From the NCBI RefSeq assembly GCF_003591035.1, contig NZ_QYUO01000003.1, positions 1,178,001 to 1,242,000 on the forward strand: a stretch of 64,000 nucleotides of DNA, given 5' to 3'. Of this stretch, positions 18,892-27,994 are shown piece by piece (the stretch's first letter is position 1; each line of letters begins with the position of its first letter). Made by a program: the position numbers and the translations under genes. The notes under the pieces were generated by a model, which saw nothing but the letters and a program-made list of their open reading frames with translations, was not told the origin of the DNA and did no database searches. Origin of the DNA: Noviherbaspirillum saxi (lineage in GTDB: Bacteria > Pseudomonadota > Gammaproteobacteria > Burkholderiales > Burkholderiaceae_D).

Positions 18892-20049
18892 GTGTAGTGC
18901 TTTCGAAATCATTGAACTATGTTCCCTGCGCGTTGCCATAACATCATTCTTTGAGCGGAGCGAATGATGAACGAGGCCACGACGATCAAGTTGAGCGGTG
19001 AACAGCGCAGTGAACTGGAGCGCCGCGTGAGGTCGCAGACGATCGATGCGCGGGCTGCCCGGCGCGCACGAATCGTTTTGCTGGCGGCTGACGGCGTGGG
19101 CAATCATGAAATCGCCCGGCGCATGGAAATCAGTCGGGGCCAAGTCATCGCGTGGCGTCGCCGGTTCGCGCAAGGCGGCGTCGCCGCCATTGACGGCGAC
19201 CTGCCGCGCAGCGGGCGCAAACGGCGGATTGACGCCGCCGAGATCGTGCGCCTGACCACGCAGACGGCGCCGAAAGGCGCGACGCACTGGAGCACGCGCA
19301 CCCTCGCGGCGGAGATGGGCATATCCGACACGACGGTCCACAAGGCATGGAAAGCCCATGGCCTCAAGCCGCATCTGGTCGCCACGTTCAAGGTTTCCCG
19401 CGACCCGAGATTCGCGGAGAAGCTGGAAGACATCGTCGGGTTGTACCTCAGTCCGCCGGAGCATGCGCTGGTGTTGTGCTGCGACGAAAAAAGCCAGGTG
19501 CAGGCGCTCGATCGCACGCAGCCGGGACTGCCGTTGAAAAAAGGCAAAGCCGCGACGATGACCCACGATTACAAGCGGCATGGCACGACCACGTTGTTTG
19601 CGGCAATGTGCACGCTCGACGGCGCCGTCATCTCGCGCTGCGCGCAACGGCATCGCCATGGCGAGTGGCTGGACTTCCTGCGTCAAATCGATCGGGAAAC
19701 GCCGAAGGAAAAGGAACTGCATCTGATCTGCGACAACTATGCCACCCACAAGCATCCCACCGTGCGGGCGTGGCTGGAGAAGCATCCGCGCTTCCATCTG
19801 CACTTCACTCCCACCTCCGCCTCCTGGCTCAACATGGTCGAACGCTTCTTCCGCAGCCTGTCGACCGATCGTCTGGAGCGCGGCGTGTTCAGGAGCGTGC
19901 CCGAACTGATTGCCGCCATTGACGAGTACATCGCTGTGCATAATGAAAATCCCAAACCCTTCGTCTGGACTGCCAAGTCCAATGACATCCTGCAAAAAGT
20001 CATTCGCGCCAACCGCCGCCTTGGTTCAAAGAAAAACGAAGCACTACAC
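18892..20049 (+). mobile_element. IS630-family insertion sequence, apparently intact
   Basis: 1158 bp with terminal inverted repeats (GTGTAGTGCTTTCG... and ...CGAAGCACTACAC) flanked by TA on both sides (18890-18891 and 20050-20051), as expected for IS630/Tc1-mariner elements. It carries one full-length transposase. The left TA is shared with the end of the neighbouring IS5-family element. Confidence 0.9.
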
Positions 20050-20052
20050 TAG
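18964..20052 (+). CDS. IS630-family transposase
   Basis: 362 residues. Residues 1-120 hold helix-turn-helix domains (ARRMEISRGQVIAWRRRFAQ; MGISDTTVHKAWKAHG). The DDE catalytic core shows Asp in LCCDEKSQVQALD, Asp in LICDNYATHKHP and Glu in ASWLNMVERFF. All three are present, so it may be active. The last residues (ALH) are encoded inside the right inverted repeat, and the stop codon TAG is formed by the target-site TA plus the next base, so the gene borrows its stop from the insertion site. Confidence 0.93.
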   Translation: MMNEATTIKLSGEQRSELERRVRSQTIDARAARRARIVLLAADGVGNHEIARRMEISRGQVIAWRRRFAQGGVAAIDGDLPRSGRKRRIDAAEIVRLTTQTAPKGATHWSTRTLAAEMGISDTTVHKAWKAHGLKPHLVATFKVSRDPRFAEKLEDIVGLYLSPPEHALVLCCDEKSQVQALDRTQPGLPLKKGKAATMTHDYKRHGTTTLFAAMCTLDGAVISRCAQRHRHGEWLDFLRQIDRETPKEKELHLICDNYATHKHPTVRAWLEKHPRFHLHFTPTSASWLNMVERFFRSLSTDRLERGVFRSVPELIAAIDEYIAVHNENPKPFVWTAKSNDILQKVIRANRRLGSKKNEALH

Positions 20053-20290
20053 CATTACGCTTGATGGTTATGCTGCCTCCCACCGGGCAGTACGCGAACT
20101 CGCAGCAGAGAATCCCATGCTGGAAAAGACCAAGCTACGGTCGTCGAAATACCTGAATAACATGGTCGAGCAGGACCACCGGAACGTGAAGTTGCGCATT
20201 GTGACCATGCTTGGTTTCAAACAGTTCAAGTGCGCCGCCTCTATGTGGGCAAGCCGTGCGCTTCGCTTGCCCCCTCTCCAGCAGAAATAA
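20051..20290 (+). pseudogene. IS6-family (IS26-like) transposase, 5'-truncated fragment
   Basis: An open frame that begins right at the IS630 end reads SITLDGYAASHRAVRELAAE, then KLRSSKYLNNMVEQDHRNVK and RIVTMLGFKQFK. This is the C-terminal third of an IS6-family transposase, including the last catalytic Glu. Its start and first catalytic residues are missing, and its last ~15 residues (ASRALRLPPLQQK) do not match the family well. It is an inactive remnant. Confidence 0.85.
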
Positions 20291-20540
20291 ATCCACATCA
20301 ACCGCGCGATGCGCGTGCGCTAAACGCAATCCGGACGGCCCGGCAAAACGGCCCGAAAACGCGGTTGCAAAAACACGAAAAATCCCGCATTCTTCACCCT
20401 CGTTCGAGCCCCGAAATCGGCCTCTTCAAAGTGGCGCCGTTATGCCGAATATCGGTAGCACCAATGTGCCGAATAGTGACAACATGCTCCGGTGTACGCG
20501 AGATCGGCATTATTTGGAATATTTCTCCAAGGGAATTCTT

Positions 20541-22472
20541 ATGGCAGCGATCTCACCCAGTCCCATTCAAAGCTTGCAATTGGCTCGACGCGCATTGGCG
20601 GAGGATGCCCCTCTGCCCGACGGTGTACTGCCGGCCCACCTGCAACGTTCCTGGGAGCGGACACGGGCGGCCGGAATGCGGCCGGACGATCAAGCGCTGT
20701 TTCATCATGCCGTCAGCTACGAGGAGATGTCCCGGATACGGGAAGCGCACCACGCACTGATTGAACTGGCGATGGGTGATCTGGAGGCGCTGTGGCGTTC
20801 GATGAGGTCGCCGCATTGGGTGATTCTGCTCACGAACACCGATGGCACGATCGTGCATTCCATCGGTCATCACGAGCTTGCGCCCCGGGAGCTCCGGCTT
20901 CCGCTGCGTTGCGGGCGCCGCTTGCTCGAACGCGAGATTGGCACGAATGCCCCCGCGATCGTGACCCGGGAGCCGGCTGCCATTGAAGTCCGTGGGGGTG
21001 AGCACTTTCTCGACGAATTGCATCGTTTCTCCTGCGCGGCCGCGCCCATCTTCGACCTGAATGGGCAACTTGCGGGGGTGTTGGATGTCACCGGTTTCGA
21101 TGCGCCGAGAGATGCTCGCGTTTTCAATCGTGTGCGTATGGCGGCCCTGTCGATCGAATCACGCATGTATGAACAAGCGAAGACCGGATTTTTGATTTCA
21201 TTGCACGAAGACCCGCGCTTCATTGGGACGCCTGTACAGGGTTTGGTGCTGGCCCGGGAAGACGGCGTTGTGATGTCCGCGAACCGCGCGGCGGCGGACA
21301 TGCTGGGAATCCAAGGCACCGATTTGCGTTCAGCCCTGCACTTGAGCCAAGTGTTCGATCAGGAATCGCTGCAACGTCTGCGGGACATCCGGGCGCCGCG
21401 GGAGCGTGGGATTGGCGCGACTATGCCCGGGTCCATCCATGCCGTCAATGGGGCGCAGTTTTATTGCGATGTCAAAGCCCTGTCTGGTGCTTCAAAGCGC
21501 GGGTCAAGCAGCGCGCGGCAACAATTACGCGGCCCGGATCCCCAATGGCAGACGGAATTCGAGCGAGCCAGTCGCGTCTTCGCCCACGGACTTCCGGTCC
21601 TGTTACAGGGTGAAACGGGCACTGGCAAGGAATGGTTTGCCCGAGCGCTGCATGAGACGCATCGGCCTGGCAAGCCGTTTGTGGCGATCAACTGCGCTGC
21701 ACTGGCCGAAGGCGTCGCGGAGGCAGAACTGTTCGGGCATGTCGAAGGGGCGTACACCGGAAGTCGCAAGGGTGGTGCTAGCGGGCAGCTGGAGCAGGCT
21801 CACGGCGGAACGCTGTTTCTGGATGAAATTGGCGACATGTCTGCCACTTTGCAGACCCGGTTGCTGCGCGTCCTCCAGGAACGAAGCGTGACCAGGCTCG
21901 GGGCATCGAAAGAGCTGAAACTGGACGTCCTCGTCGTGTCAGCAACGCATCGGGAGCTGGCAGAACTGGTTTCCGCGGGAAAGTTTCGTGAGGATCTCTA
22001 TTTCCGTTTGAACGGCCTCAAGGCCCGTCTGCCCGCGCTGCGTGAGCGTCAGGATTTCGACGCCCTCATTGACGAATGCGTGGACGAGACCGCCATCGAT
22101 GGTCGGCCGGCGCGTTTGCCAGGCGACGTACGCCGTCTTCTGCAAGCCTACACGTGGCCGGGAAACCTGCGCCAACTTCGGCATGCATTGCACGTGGCCA
22201 GTTTGCTGGCAGGACCAGGCGGGGAGATCAGCGTCTACATGTTGCCCGAGGAGCTTCGTGCCACCGGAGGCGCGGCAAAATCCGCGAAAGAAGTTGTCAC
22301 GCAGGCCTCCTCCAGCCACGATGCGCACAACAGTAATCCGATCCAGTCGCGCGATGTGGTGCATCGTGAATGGATCATGCGGGCGCTGGCTGAGCACGAT
22401 GGCAACATCAGCGCTGCAGCAAAGGCCTTGGGTATTTCGCGCACGACGCTCTACAAATACCGTGGCCACTGA
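20541..22472 (+). CDS. Sigma-54-dependent activator, AcoR-like (GAF-PAS-AAA+-Fis HTH)
   Basis: 643 residues from the ATG at 20541 (AAGGGA 8 bases upstream; the frame extends upstream without family similarity). A GAF-type sensor covers about 80-210 and a PAS-like segment about 230-300. The AAA+ domain follows with Walker A GETGTGKE and Walker B GGTLFLDEIGD. The C-terminal Fis-type HTH reads NISAAAKALGISRTTLYKY. The sigma-54 contact loop is GAYTGS instead of GAFTGA; Tyr is tolerated but the last-position change is unusual. It probably activates the -24/-12 promoter 200 bp downstream that drives aldehyde dehydrogenase, ligase and alcohol dehydrogenase. Confidence 0.93.
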   Translation: MAAISPSPIQSLQLARRALAEDAPLPDGVLPAHLQRSWERTRAAGMRPDDQALFHHAVSYEEMSRIREAHHALIELAMGDLEALWRSMRSPHWVILLTNTDGTIVHSIGHHELAPRELRLPLRCGRRLLEREIGTNAPAIVTREPAAIEVRGGEHFLDELHRFSCAAAPIFDLNGQLAGVLDVTGFDAPRDARVFNRVRMAALSIESRMYEQAKTGFLISLHEDPRFIGTPVQGLVLAREDGVVMSANRAAADMLGIQGTDLRSALHLSQVFDQESLQRLRDIRAPRERGIGATMPGSIHAVNGAQFYCDVKALSGASKRGSSSARQQLRGPDPQWQTEFERASRVFAHGLPVLLQGETGTGKEWFARALHETHRPGKPFVAINCAALAEGVAEAELFGHVEGAYTGSRKGGASGQLEQAHGGTLFLDEIGDMSATLQTRLLRVLQERSVTRLGASKELKLDVLVVSATHRELAELVSAGKFREDLYFRLNGLKARLPALRERQDFDALIDECVDETAIDGRPARLPGDVRRLLQAYTWPGNLRQLRHALHVASLLAGPGGEISVYMLPEELRATGGAAKSAKEVVTQASSSHDAHNSNPIQSRDVVHREWIMRALAEHDGNISAAAKALGISRTTLYKYRGH

Positions 22473-22676
22473 AGCGCAATGCTCAGCCTTTTGTACAGTA
22501 ACTGAACATGGAATTGCTCATCGAATCGTTCTAAAACTGGACATCTACGGCTGCGCTGAACAATCAGCAGCCTATGAGGGCCTCTTGCCAAAAACGAATA
22601 CTTAGCCATCATTGCCCAGTGACTCACAGCGGAATCGGCCGCCTGCGGAGGCGAATTAAACCGGGAATTCCCTGAC

Positions 22677-22692
22677 TGGTCTGTATCTTGCA
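22677..22692 (+). promoter_or_regulatory. Sigma-54 (-24/-12) promoter
   Basis: TGGTCTGTATCTTGCA matches the -24/-12 consensus TGGCACGN4TTGCA at the essential GG (22678-22679) and GC (22690-22691), with exactly 10 bases between them. It lies 49 bp before the aldehyde dehydrogenase start, and a sigma-54 activator gene ends just upstream. A perfect 10-bp palindrome GGGAATTCCC (22663-22672) lies next to it. Confidence 0.75.
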
Positions 22693-22740
22693 TATTGTCT
22701 GCTCCCGGGCATGTGACCCAACAACCAGCAGGAGACAGCA

Positions 22741-24162
22741 ATGAGCAATATTCCCTATGCAATGACAATCGATGGCCAGCGCGTGTTCGCTACCGAAGTC
22801 GCTACCGCAATCAACCCGGCCACTGAGACACCGATCTGCGACTACCCGCTCGGCACCCGCAAGCAGCTTGACGCCGCCGTCGAAAGCTCCCACCGCGCCT
22901 TCCTTGGTTGGAGGGTCACCGACCTGCGGGAACGCCAGCAGATGGTGAGCAAGCTCGGCGACGTCATCGAGCACAACTACGAGGCGTTCATCCGTCTGCT
23001 CATAACGGAACAGGGCAAGGGACGTGCAGCCGCTGAATGGGAAATAGGCGGGTCGATTCACTGGCTTCGTGAGATCGCCAAGCAGTCGCTGCAAGAGGAA
23101 GTCGTTGAAGACAAAGACGGCAACCGCATCATCACGCGCTACACACCGATTGGTGTGATCGGCGCTATCACACCGTGGAACTTCCCGCTGCTCTTGGCCG
23201 TGTGGAAAATTGCCCCCGCCCTGGTGGCCGGCAACACGATGGTGGTCAAGCCCTCGCCCTACACGCCGCTGTGCACGCTGTGGTTCGGCGAGCTTGCCCA
23301 GTCCGTCTTGCCGCCAGGCGTCTTGAACGTGGTTTCGGGCGGCAACGAGCTGGGCCAATGGATGACGGAGCACCCCGACATCGGAAAGATTGCATTCACC
23401 GGCTCCACCGATACCGGCAAGAAGGTCATGCAAAGCGCATCGATCAACCTCAAGCGCGTGACCCTGGAACTCGGCGGTAACGATCCCGCAATCGTGTTGC
23501 CCGATGTCGATCCCAAGAAGATTGCCAAGGATCTCTTCTGGGCATCGTTTGCCAACAGCTCGCAGTTTTGCGTGGCTTGCAAGCGCCTGTATATCCACGA
23601 AGACGTATACGATGACGTGGCACGAGAACTGGTGGCGTACGCAAAGACCGTGAAGGTGGGAAATGGCATTGACGTAGGGGTGGAACTCGGGCCGCTGCAA
23701 AACAAGATGCAATACGAAAAGGTCTGCAATCTGCTGCAAGATTGCAAGGACCGTGGCCTCAAGTTCCTGCTGGGCGGCGAGGTGTCTCACGGCACACCGG
23801 GGTACTTCATTCCGGTGACGCTGATCGACAATCCGCCCGAAGATTCGCGCTGCGTTGTGGAAGAGGCATTCGGCCCCGTGCTGCCGCTGTTGAAGTACCG
23901 TGATATCGATGAAGTAGTGGCCCGCGCCAATGCCACCATCTATGGTCTGGCAGCATCCGTGTGGGGGCAAGATACGGTGAAGGCTGAAAAGATTGCGCAA
24001 CGCATTGAGGCCGGAACTGTCTGGATCAACCAGATACACACTTTCGCTCCGAACATCGCTTTCGGTGGGCACAAGCAGTCTGGCGTTGGCATCGAGAACT
24101 CACTTCATGGGCTCGCCGAGTATGCGAACACACAGACGATGATGCGCAAGGCCCTGGCCTGA
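22741..24162 (+). CDS. NAD(P)-dependent aldehyde dehydrogenase
   Basis: 473 residues, normal ALDH length. NAD-binding and catalytic segments are clear: [20 protein letters not shown] (residues about 141-160), [12 protein letters not shown], general-base Glu in [14 protein letters not shown], and the nucleophilic Cys in [11 protein letters not shown]. The usual GQ.C.. is here SQFCV..C. It oxidises an aldehyde to the acid between the alcohol dehydrogenase and the acyl-CoA ligase of the same operon. The RBS CAGGAGA is well placed. It is the first gene after the sigma-54 promoter. Confidence 0.94.
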   Translation: MSNIPYAMTIDGQRVFATEVATAINPATETPICDYPLGTRKQLDAAVESSHRAFLGWRVTDLRERQQMVSKLGDVIEHNYEAFIRLLITEQGKGRAAAEWEIGGSIHWLREIAKQSLQEEVVEDKDGNRIITRYTPIGVIGAITPWNFPLLLAVWKIAPALVAGNTMVVKPSPYTPLCTLWFGELAQSVLPPGVLNVVSGGNELGQWMTEHPDIGKIAFTGSTDTGKKVMQSASINLKRVTLELGGNDPAIVLPDVDPKKIAKDLFWASFANSSQFCVACKRLYIHEDVYDDVARELVAYAKTVKVGNGIDVGVELGPLQNKMQYEKVCNLLQDCKDRGLKFLLGGEVSHGTPGYFIPVTLIDNPPEDSRCVVEEAFGPVLPLLKYRDIDEVVARANATIYGLAASVWGQDTVKAEKIAQRIEAGTVWINQIHTFAPNIAFGGHKQSGVGIENSLHGLAEYANTQTMMRKALA

Positions 24163-24181
24163 CCGACAAGGGAGAATTTCC

Positions 24182-25705
24182 ATGAAAGCATCCATTGGAG
24201 AATTGATCGTCGGAGCAGCCGGTCGTTTTGGGGACAAGACGGCTTTGATCTTCGAGGGGAAAACCTGGTCGTTTCGTGAAATCGAGCACGCCTCGTCAAA
24301 GTTTGCGTGGCACCTTCAAGCACTTGGCATCAAGGCCGGCGACACGGTGGCCTTGTATTCGCCCAATTGCCCCGAATGGATCATTTCCTACTACGCCGTG
24401 CTAAGAATGGGGGCGATCGTCAATCCGCTTAACCTCATGCTCACGCCACAGGAGGCGGCGTTCGCCATGGGTGACTGTGGTGCCGTGGCGGTCGTTGGCA
24501 CGGCAGAGAAGATTGCTGCACTGACTCCGCTCCTCGGTCAAACGCGCTTGCGTCACACCATTGCCTATGAGGGGGCGAACGCGAAGGGGGCCCTGGACTT
24601 TCACGGCTTGCTGGCATCAGCGAGAAGCGACTTTCAGGCCCCTGCGATTGAACCATCGCAGACAAGCACGGTGGCCTATACATCCGGCACCACCGGGCAC
24701 CCCAAGGGCGCGGTGATTTCTCACCGGGCGATCCTGATGAACACGGCGATGACGGCGACCATGCACGTTCGCACGGCCAGTGATACGGTGGTCAGTGCGC
24801 TGCCTCTTTCTCACGTCTATGGCAACATCGTCATGAACGCGGCGATGGCTTATGGCATGACCTTGGTGCTGCACCGGACATTCGATGTGGAGCGTGTCTT
24901 GCAAAGCGTCCAGGACCACCGTGCAACAATGCTGGAGGGCGTTCCCACCATGTACATGTACATGCTGAATTCACCTCGCCTGCGGGAGTTCAACATGTCT
25001 TCCCTGACGCGTTGCACGGTGGGTGGGCAAACGATGCCCGAAGCGAAGATGCGCCAGGTCGAGGATGCGTTTGGATGCCCCCTTATCGAGTTGTGGGGCA
25101 TGACGGAGTTGGGCGGACTGGGCACCACGCACAGCTTGTACGGCTCCCACAGACTGGGGTCCATTGGCATTGCCTTGCCGCACCTGGAGGCGCGGATCGC
25201 TGCGCCTGATGACCCCCACCGGGCTGTGGCCTCCGGTGAAATCGGAGAACTGCAGATCCGCGGCGCAATGACGATGCGCGAGTACCTTGGCCGCCCTGAA
25301 GCAACGAAGCAAGCTTTGGAGCCCGATGGGTGGCTGCACACGGGCGACCTCGCGCGGATGGACGACGAAGGCTATATCTATATCGTCGATCGCCTAAAGG
25401 ACATGATCATCACGGCGGGGTTCAATATTTACCCGGCCGAAATCGAACGGGTGATTGCACAACGTCCCGACGTGGCGATGGTCGCGGTAGGCAGCATGGC
25501 CGACGAGAACAAGGGAGAACTGGCAAAGGCCTATGTCGTTCCGCGCCAAGGCGCGCTCCTGGATTTGGTCGCGCTCGAAACGCATTGCCGCGAACACCTG
25601 GCGGCCTACAAGGTGCCCAGGGCCTTCCAGATCGTAGCCGACCTGCCCAAGACGAGCAGCGGAAAAATTCTTCGCCGCGAGTTGCACACGCTCGATGAGC
25701 GCTGA
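24182..25705 (+). CDS. AMP-forming acyl-CoA ligase
   Basis: 507 residues of the ANL superfamily. The P-loop-like motif is TSTVAYTSGTTGHPKGAVIS (about 162-181), with A5 WGMTE, A7 GWLHTGDLARMD, A8 DRLKDMIITAGFNIYPAEIE and the catalytic Lys in LPKTSSGKILRREL. It converts the acid made by the upstream aldehyde dehydrogenase to its CoA thioester with ATP. The gene starts 20 bp after the dehydrogenase with GGGAGA as RBS. Chain length or ring specificity is not deducible. Confidence 0.94.
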   Translation: MKASIGELIVGAAGRFGDKTALIFEGKTWSFREIEHASSKFAWHLQALGIKAGDTVALYSPNCPEWIISYYAVLRMGAIVNPLNLMLTPQEAAFAMGDCGAVAVVGTAEKIAALTPLLGQTRLRHTIAYEGANAKGALDFHGLLASARSDFQAPAIEPSQTSTVAYTSGTTGHPKGAVISHRAILMNTAMTATMHVRTASDTVVSALPLSHVYGNIVMNAAMAYGMTLVLHRTFDVERVLQSVQDHRATMLEGVPTMYMYMLNSPRLREFNMSSLTRCTVGGQTMPEAKMRQVEDAFGCPLIELWGMTELGGLGTTHSLYGSHRLGSIGIALPHLEARIAAPDDPHRAVASGEIGELQIRGAMTMREYLGRPEATKQALEPDGWLHTGDLARMDDEGYIYIVDRLKDMIITAGFNIYPAEIERVIAQRPDVAMVAVGSMADENKGELAKAYVVPRQGALLDLVALETHCREHLAAYKVPRAFQIVADLPKTSSGKILRRELHTLDER

Positions 25706-25766
25706 CGAGTGATGGCCCCATTCGAAAAACTTAGAAAACCCAAAACTTCCAACAGGAGAGAACGCA

Positions 25767-26867
25767 ATGCCTTCCATTCAAGCTGCAGTTGTCAGAGAAA
25801 AATCCGGCCCGTTCCATATCGAGACCATTGAGCTCGACGATCCTCGCGATGACGAGGTGCTGGTCAAGATTCACGGGACGGGCGTGTGCCATACCGACCT
25901 CGTCGTTCGCGATCAGTACTTCCCGACGCCGCTTCCCGCAGTGCTTGGGCACGAAGGCGCTGGAGTGGTCGTCAAGGTCGGCGCAAAGGTGACCAAGGTG
26001 GCTCCTGGCGACCATGTGGTGCTCACCTACGCAAGCTGCGGCATGTGTGCCAACTGTCAGAAGGGCTTGTTCGGCTACTGCCCGGACCTGTACGGCCGCA
26101 ACTTCACCGGGGCGCGCCCCGATGGCTCGTCTCCGTGCTGCACCAAGTCCGGAGAGCGGGTGAGCGGCTACTTTTTCGCGCAGTCGTCGTTCGGCGATCA
26201 CGCACTGGCATCGCAGCGCAACGTCGTCAAGATTCGAAACGACGTTCCCATCGAAATGATGGGCCCGCTCGGCTGCGGCATTCAAACCGGAGCGGGTGCG
26301 GTCATCAATGCCTTGAAGCCCGGCGCGGGTAGCAGCATTGCCGTGTTTGGCGCAGGGTCGGTGGGCCTGGCGGCGGTCATGGCCGCGAAGGTGGTCGGAT
26401 GCACGACGATCGTAGTGGTCGACCTGAATGAGAAACGCCTGACGTTGGCTCGGGAGCTTGGCGCCACGCACACGATCAACGGCGGCACGCAGGACATTGC
26501 GAAAGAGATTGCGTCGGTCACGGGGGATGGCGTGCAATTCGCGCTCGAATGCACCGGCCTGCCGAAGGTCGTGCGGCAGGCGGTGGACAGCCTTCGTCTG
26601 ACGGGCATCTGCGGTGTAATTGGAGTTTCTCCATTGGGAACCGAGTTTTCGCTGGACATGAATGCGGTTCTGTTTGGGCGGACGGTGCGAGGCATCATCG
26701 AGGGAGACAGTATTCCTGACATCTTCATACCGCAACTGGTCGAATTGTGGAAACAGGGACGGTTTCCATTCGACAAGCTGATCAAGTTCTACCCTCTGTC
26801 TGAGCTCAACAAGGCAGTGGAGGACTCGGAACGGGGCGATGTCTTGAAAGCGATTGTCACACCATGA
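25767..26867 (+). CDS. Zinc-dependent alcohol dehydrogenase, aryl-alcohol (XylB-like) type
   Basis: 366 residues of the MDR family. Catalytic zinc ligands are visible: Cys in GTGVCHTDLV and GHE in VLGHEGAGVV. Structural zinc Cys residues are in ASCGMCANCQKGLFGYC. NAD is bound at VFGAGSVGLAAVMAAK. The C-terminal layout resembles aryl or benzyl alcohol dehydrogenases (a GQTGAGA-like CGIQTGAGAV segment). It oxidises a primary alcohol to the aldehyde used by the operon's first gene. It is the third gene of the sigma-54 operon; a 13-bp inverted repeat follows 8 bases after its stop. Confidence 0.93.
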   Translation: MPSIQAAVVREKSGPFHIETIELDDPRDDEVLVKIHGTGVCHTDLVVRDQYFPTPLPAVLGHEGAGVVVKVGAKVTKVAPGDHVVLTYASCGMCANCQKGLFGYCPDLYGRNFTGARPDGSSPCCTKSGERVSGYFFAQSSFGDHALASQRNVVKIRNDVPIEMMGPLGCGIQTGAGAVINALKPGAGSSIAVFGAGSVGLAAVMAAKVVGCTTIVVVDLNEKRLTLARELGATHTINGGTQDIAKEIASVTGDGVQFALECTGLPKVVRQAVDSLRLTGICGVIGVSPLGTEFSLDMNAVLFGRTVRGIIEGDSIPDIFIPQLVELWKQGRFPFDKLIKFYPLSELNKAVEDSERGDVLKAIVTP

Positions 26868-26875
26868 AGCTCCGG

Positions 26876-26914
26876 TGAACAATTGATGTTCACCATGTGT
26901 CCATCAATTGTTCA
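26876..26914 (+). terminator. 13-bp inverted repeat after the alcohol dehydrogenase gene
   Basis: TGAACAATTGATG and CATCAATTGTTCA form a perfect 13-bp stem around a 13-nt loop, starting 8 bases after the stop codon. There is no U-tract. It is either the operon's terminator or mRNA stabiliser, or a regulator-binding palindrome. Confidence 0.5.
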
Positions 26915-27050
26915 GTGAGCATTGCACTTGCCCGGGGCACCGGTGCTTAAACCGACTCTTCTGGCCGCCGAACAAGGGCATTCCCTTGTTGGCATGGCCA
27001 TGCTAAATACCGAACTGGCCGTCAGGTCAAACTAACCAAAGGAGAACTTC

Positions 27051-27902
27051 ATGCAATTTTTCCAGTCTGCAGCGATTCTGGCTACGGCGGTGCTGGCAAG
27101 CGCCTGCACCACAACGCCCCCCCCACCAACGTCCCCCGCGGCAGTCGGCGAGAGGCTCCATGGCTCGGGCTATCGCCTGGTCAATGGCTACCTTCAGAAG
27201 AGCGACTGGGTGGACAGCCTCGCCCTGCTGCCTGCACCGCCTGCCGAAGGCTCGCCCGCTATGGCCGACGATGTCGCGGCTTACCACAGGTTTATCGCGC
27301 TGCGGGGCACACCACGTGACGCGATCGCCACGAGAGACGCGAAACTCAGCTTTGCGAAGGCCGAAGAAACCCCCTTCTCCTGCGCACTGGGCATCCCGAT
27401 CTCGGAAGAAGCCACGCCGCACGTGAACATCCTGTTGCGCCGCGTGCTGACCGATGCGGGCACCGCGACTTTCGGCGCGAAGGACCACTACAAGCGCACC
27501 CGCCCCTTCATGGCGTTCAAAGGGCACAGCTGCACGCCTGACGAAGAGCATGTTCTGACGAAGGACGGTTCGTACCCGTCGGGCCACTCGTCCGCTGGCT
27601 GGGCCCAGGCGCTCGTTCTGGCCGAGATCGCGCCCGACCGCCGCGATGCCCTGCTTCAGCGCGGGCGTGCCTATGGACAGAGCCGGGCGATCTGCGGCGC
27701 GCATTGGAAGAGCGACATCGTGGCCGGCCGCATGATTGGCGCCGCCATGGTGGTGAAATTGCACAACAACCCACAGTTCATGGCGCAACTCGAGGCCGCA
27801 CGCGGCGAGATCGCAAAGGCCCGTGCTGCGGGCAGTAAACCCACGAGCGACTGTGCGACGGAAGCGGCTGCGCTGACGACAACGAGCAAGCTGGAGCCAT
27901 GA
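27051..27902 (+). CDS. Class A non-specific acid phosphatase (PAP2 superfamily), probable lipoprotein
   Basis: 283 residues. The three-part phosphatase signature is complete: K-x6-RP in KDHYKRTRP, PSGH in YPSGHSSAGW, and SRx5HxxxD in SRAICGAHWKSD. The signal sequence ends in LASACTTT, a plausible lipobox with Cys near residue 20, then a Pro-rich linker (TPPPPTSPAA). It removes phosphate from organic phosphomonoesters in the periplasm by way of a phospho-histidine intermediate. The RBS is AAGGAGA. It is separated by 183 bp with two hairpins from the alcohol operon, so it probably has its own promoter. Confidence 0.92.
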   Translation: MQFFQSAAILATAVLASACTTTPPPPTSPAAVGERLHGSGYRLVNGYLQKSDWVDSLALLPAPPAEGSPAMADDVAAYHRFIALRGTPRDAIATRDAKLSFAKAEETPFSCALGIPISEEATPHVNILLRRVLTDAGTATFGAKDHYKRTRPFMAFKGHSCTPDEEHVLTKDGSYPSGHSSAGWAQALVLAEIAPDRRDALLQRGRAYGQSRAICGAHWKSDIVAGRMIGAAMVVKLHNNPQFMAQLEAARGEIAKARAAGSKPTSDCATEAAALTTTSKLEP

Positions 27903-27994
27903 GCCTGACGCTGTCAGCGGCACGTTCCTCCGTGCCGTTGACAGTGTGGAGTGCTGGCGCCGACCAGTGGATGGACGCCCCGCTCGTAACGGCA

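Noticed and set aside
22624..24072. 482-codon minus-strand frame opposite the aldehyde dehydrogenase
   Set aside because: No family features; the plus strand has all ALDH motifs. The same applies to frames opposite the alcohol dehydrogenase (25731-26882), sulfotransferase/SDR (37804-39036) and DUF1214 (40259-41311).
26989..27005. Second sigma-54 promoter (TGGCATGGCCATGC) before the acid phosphatase
   Set aside because: The GG and GC are separated by 9 bases instead of the required 10.
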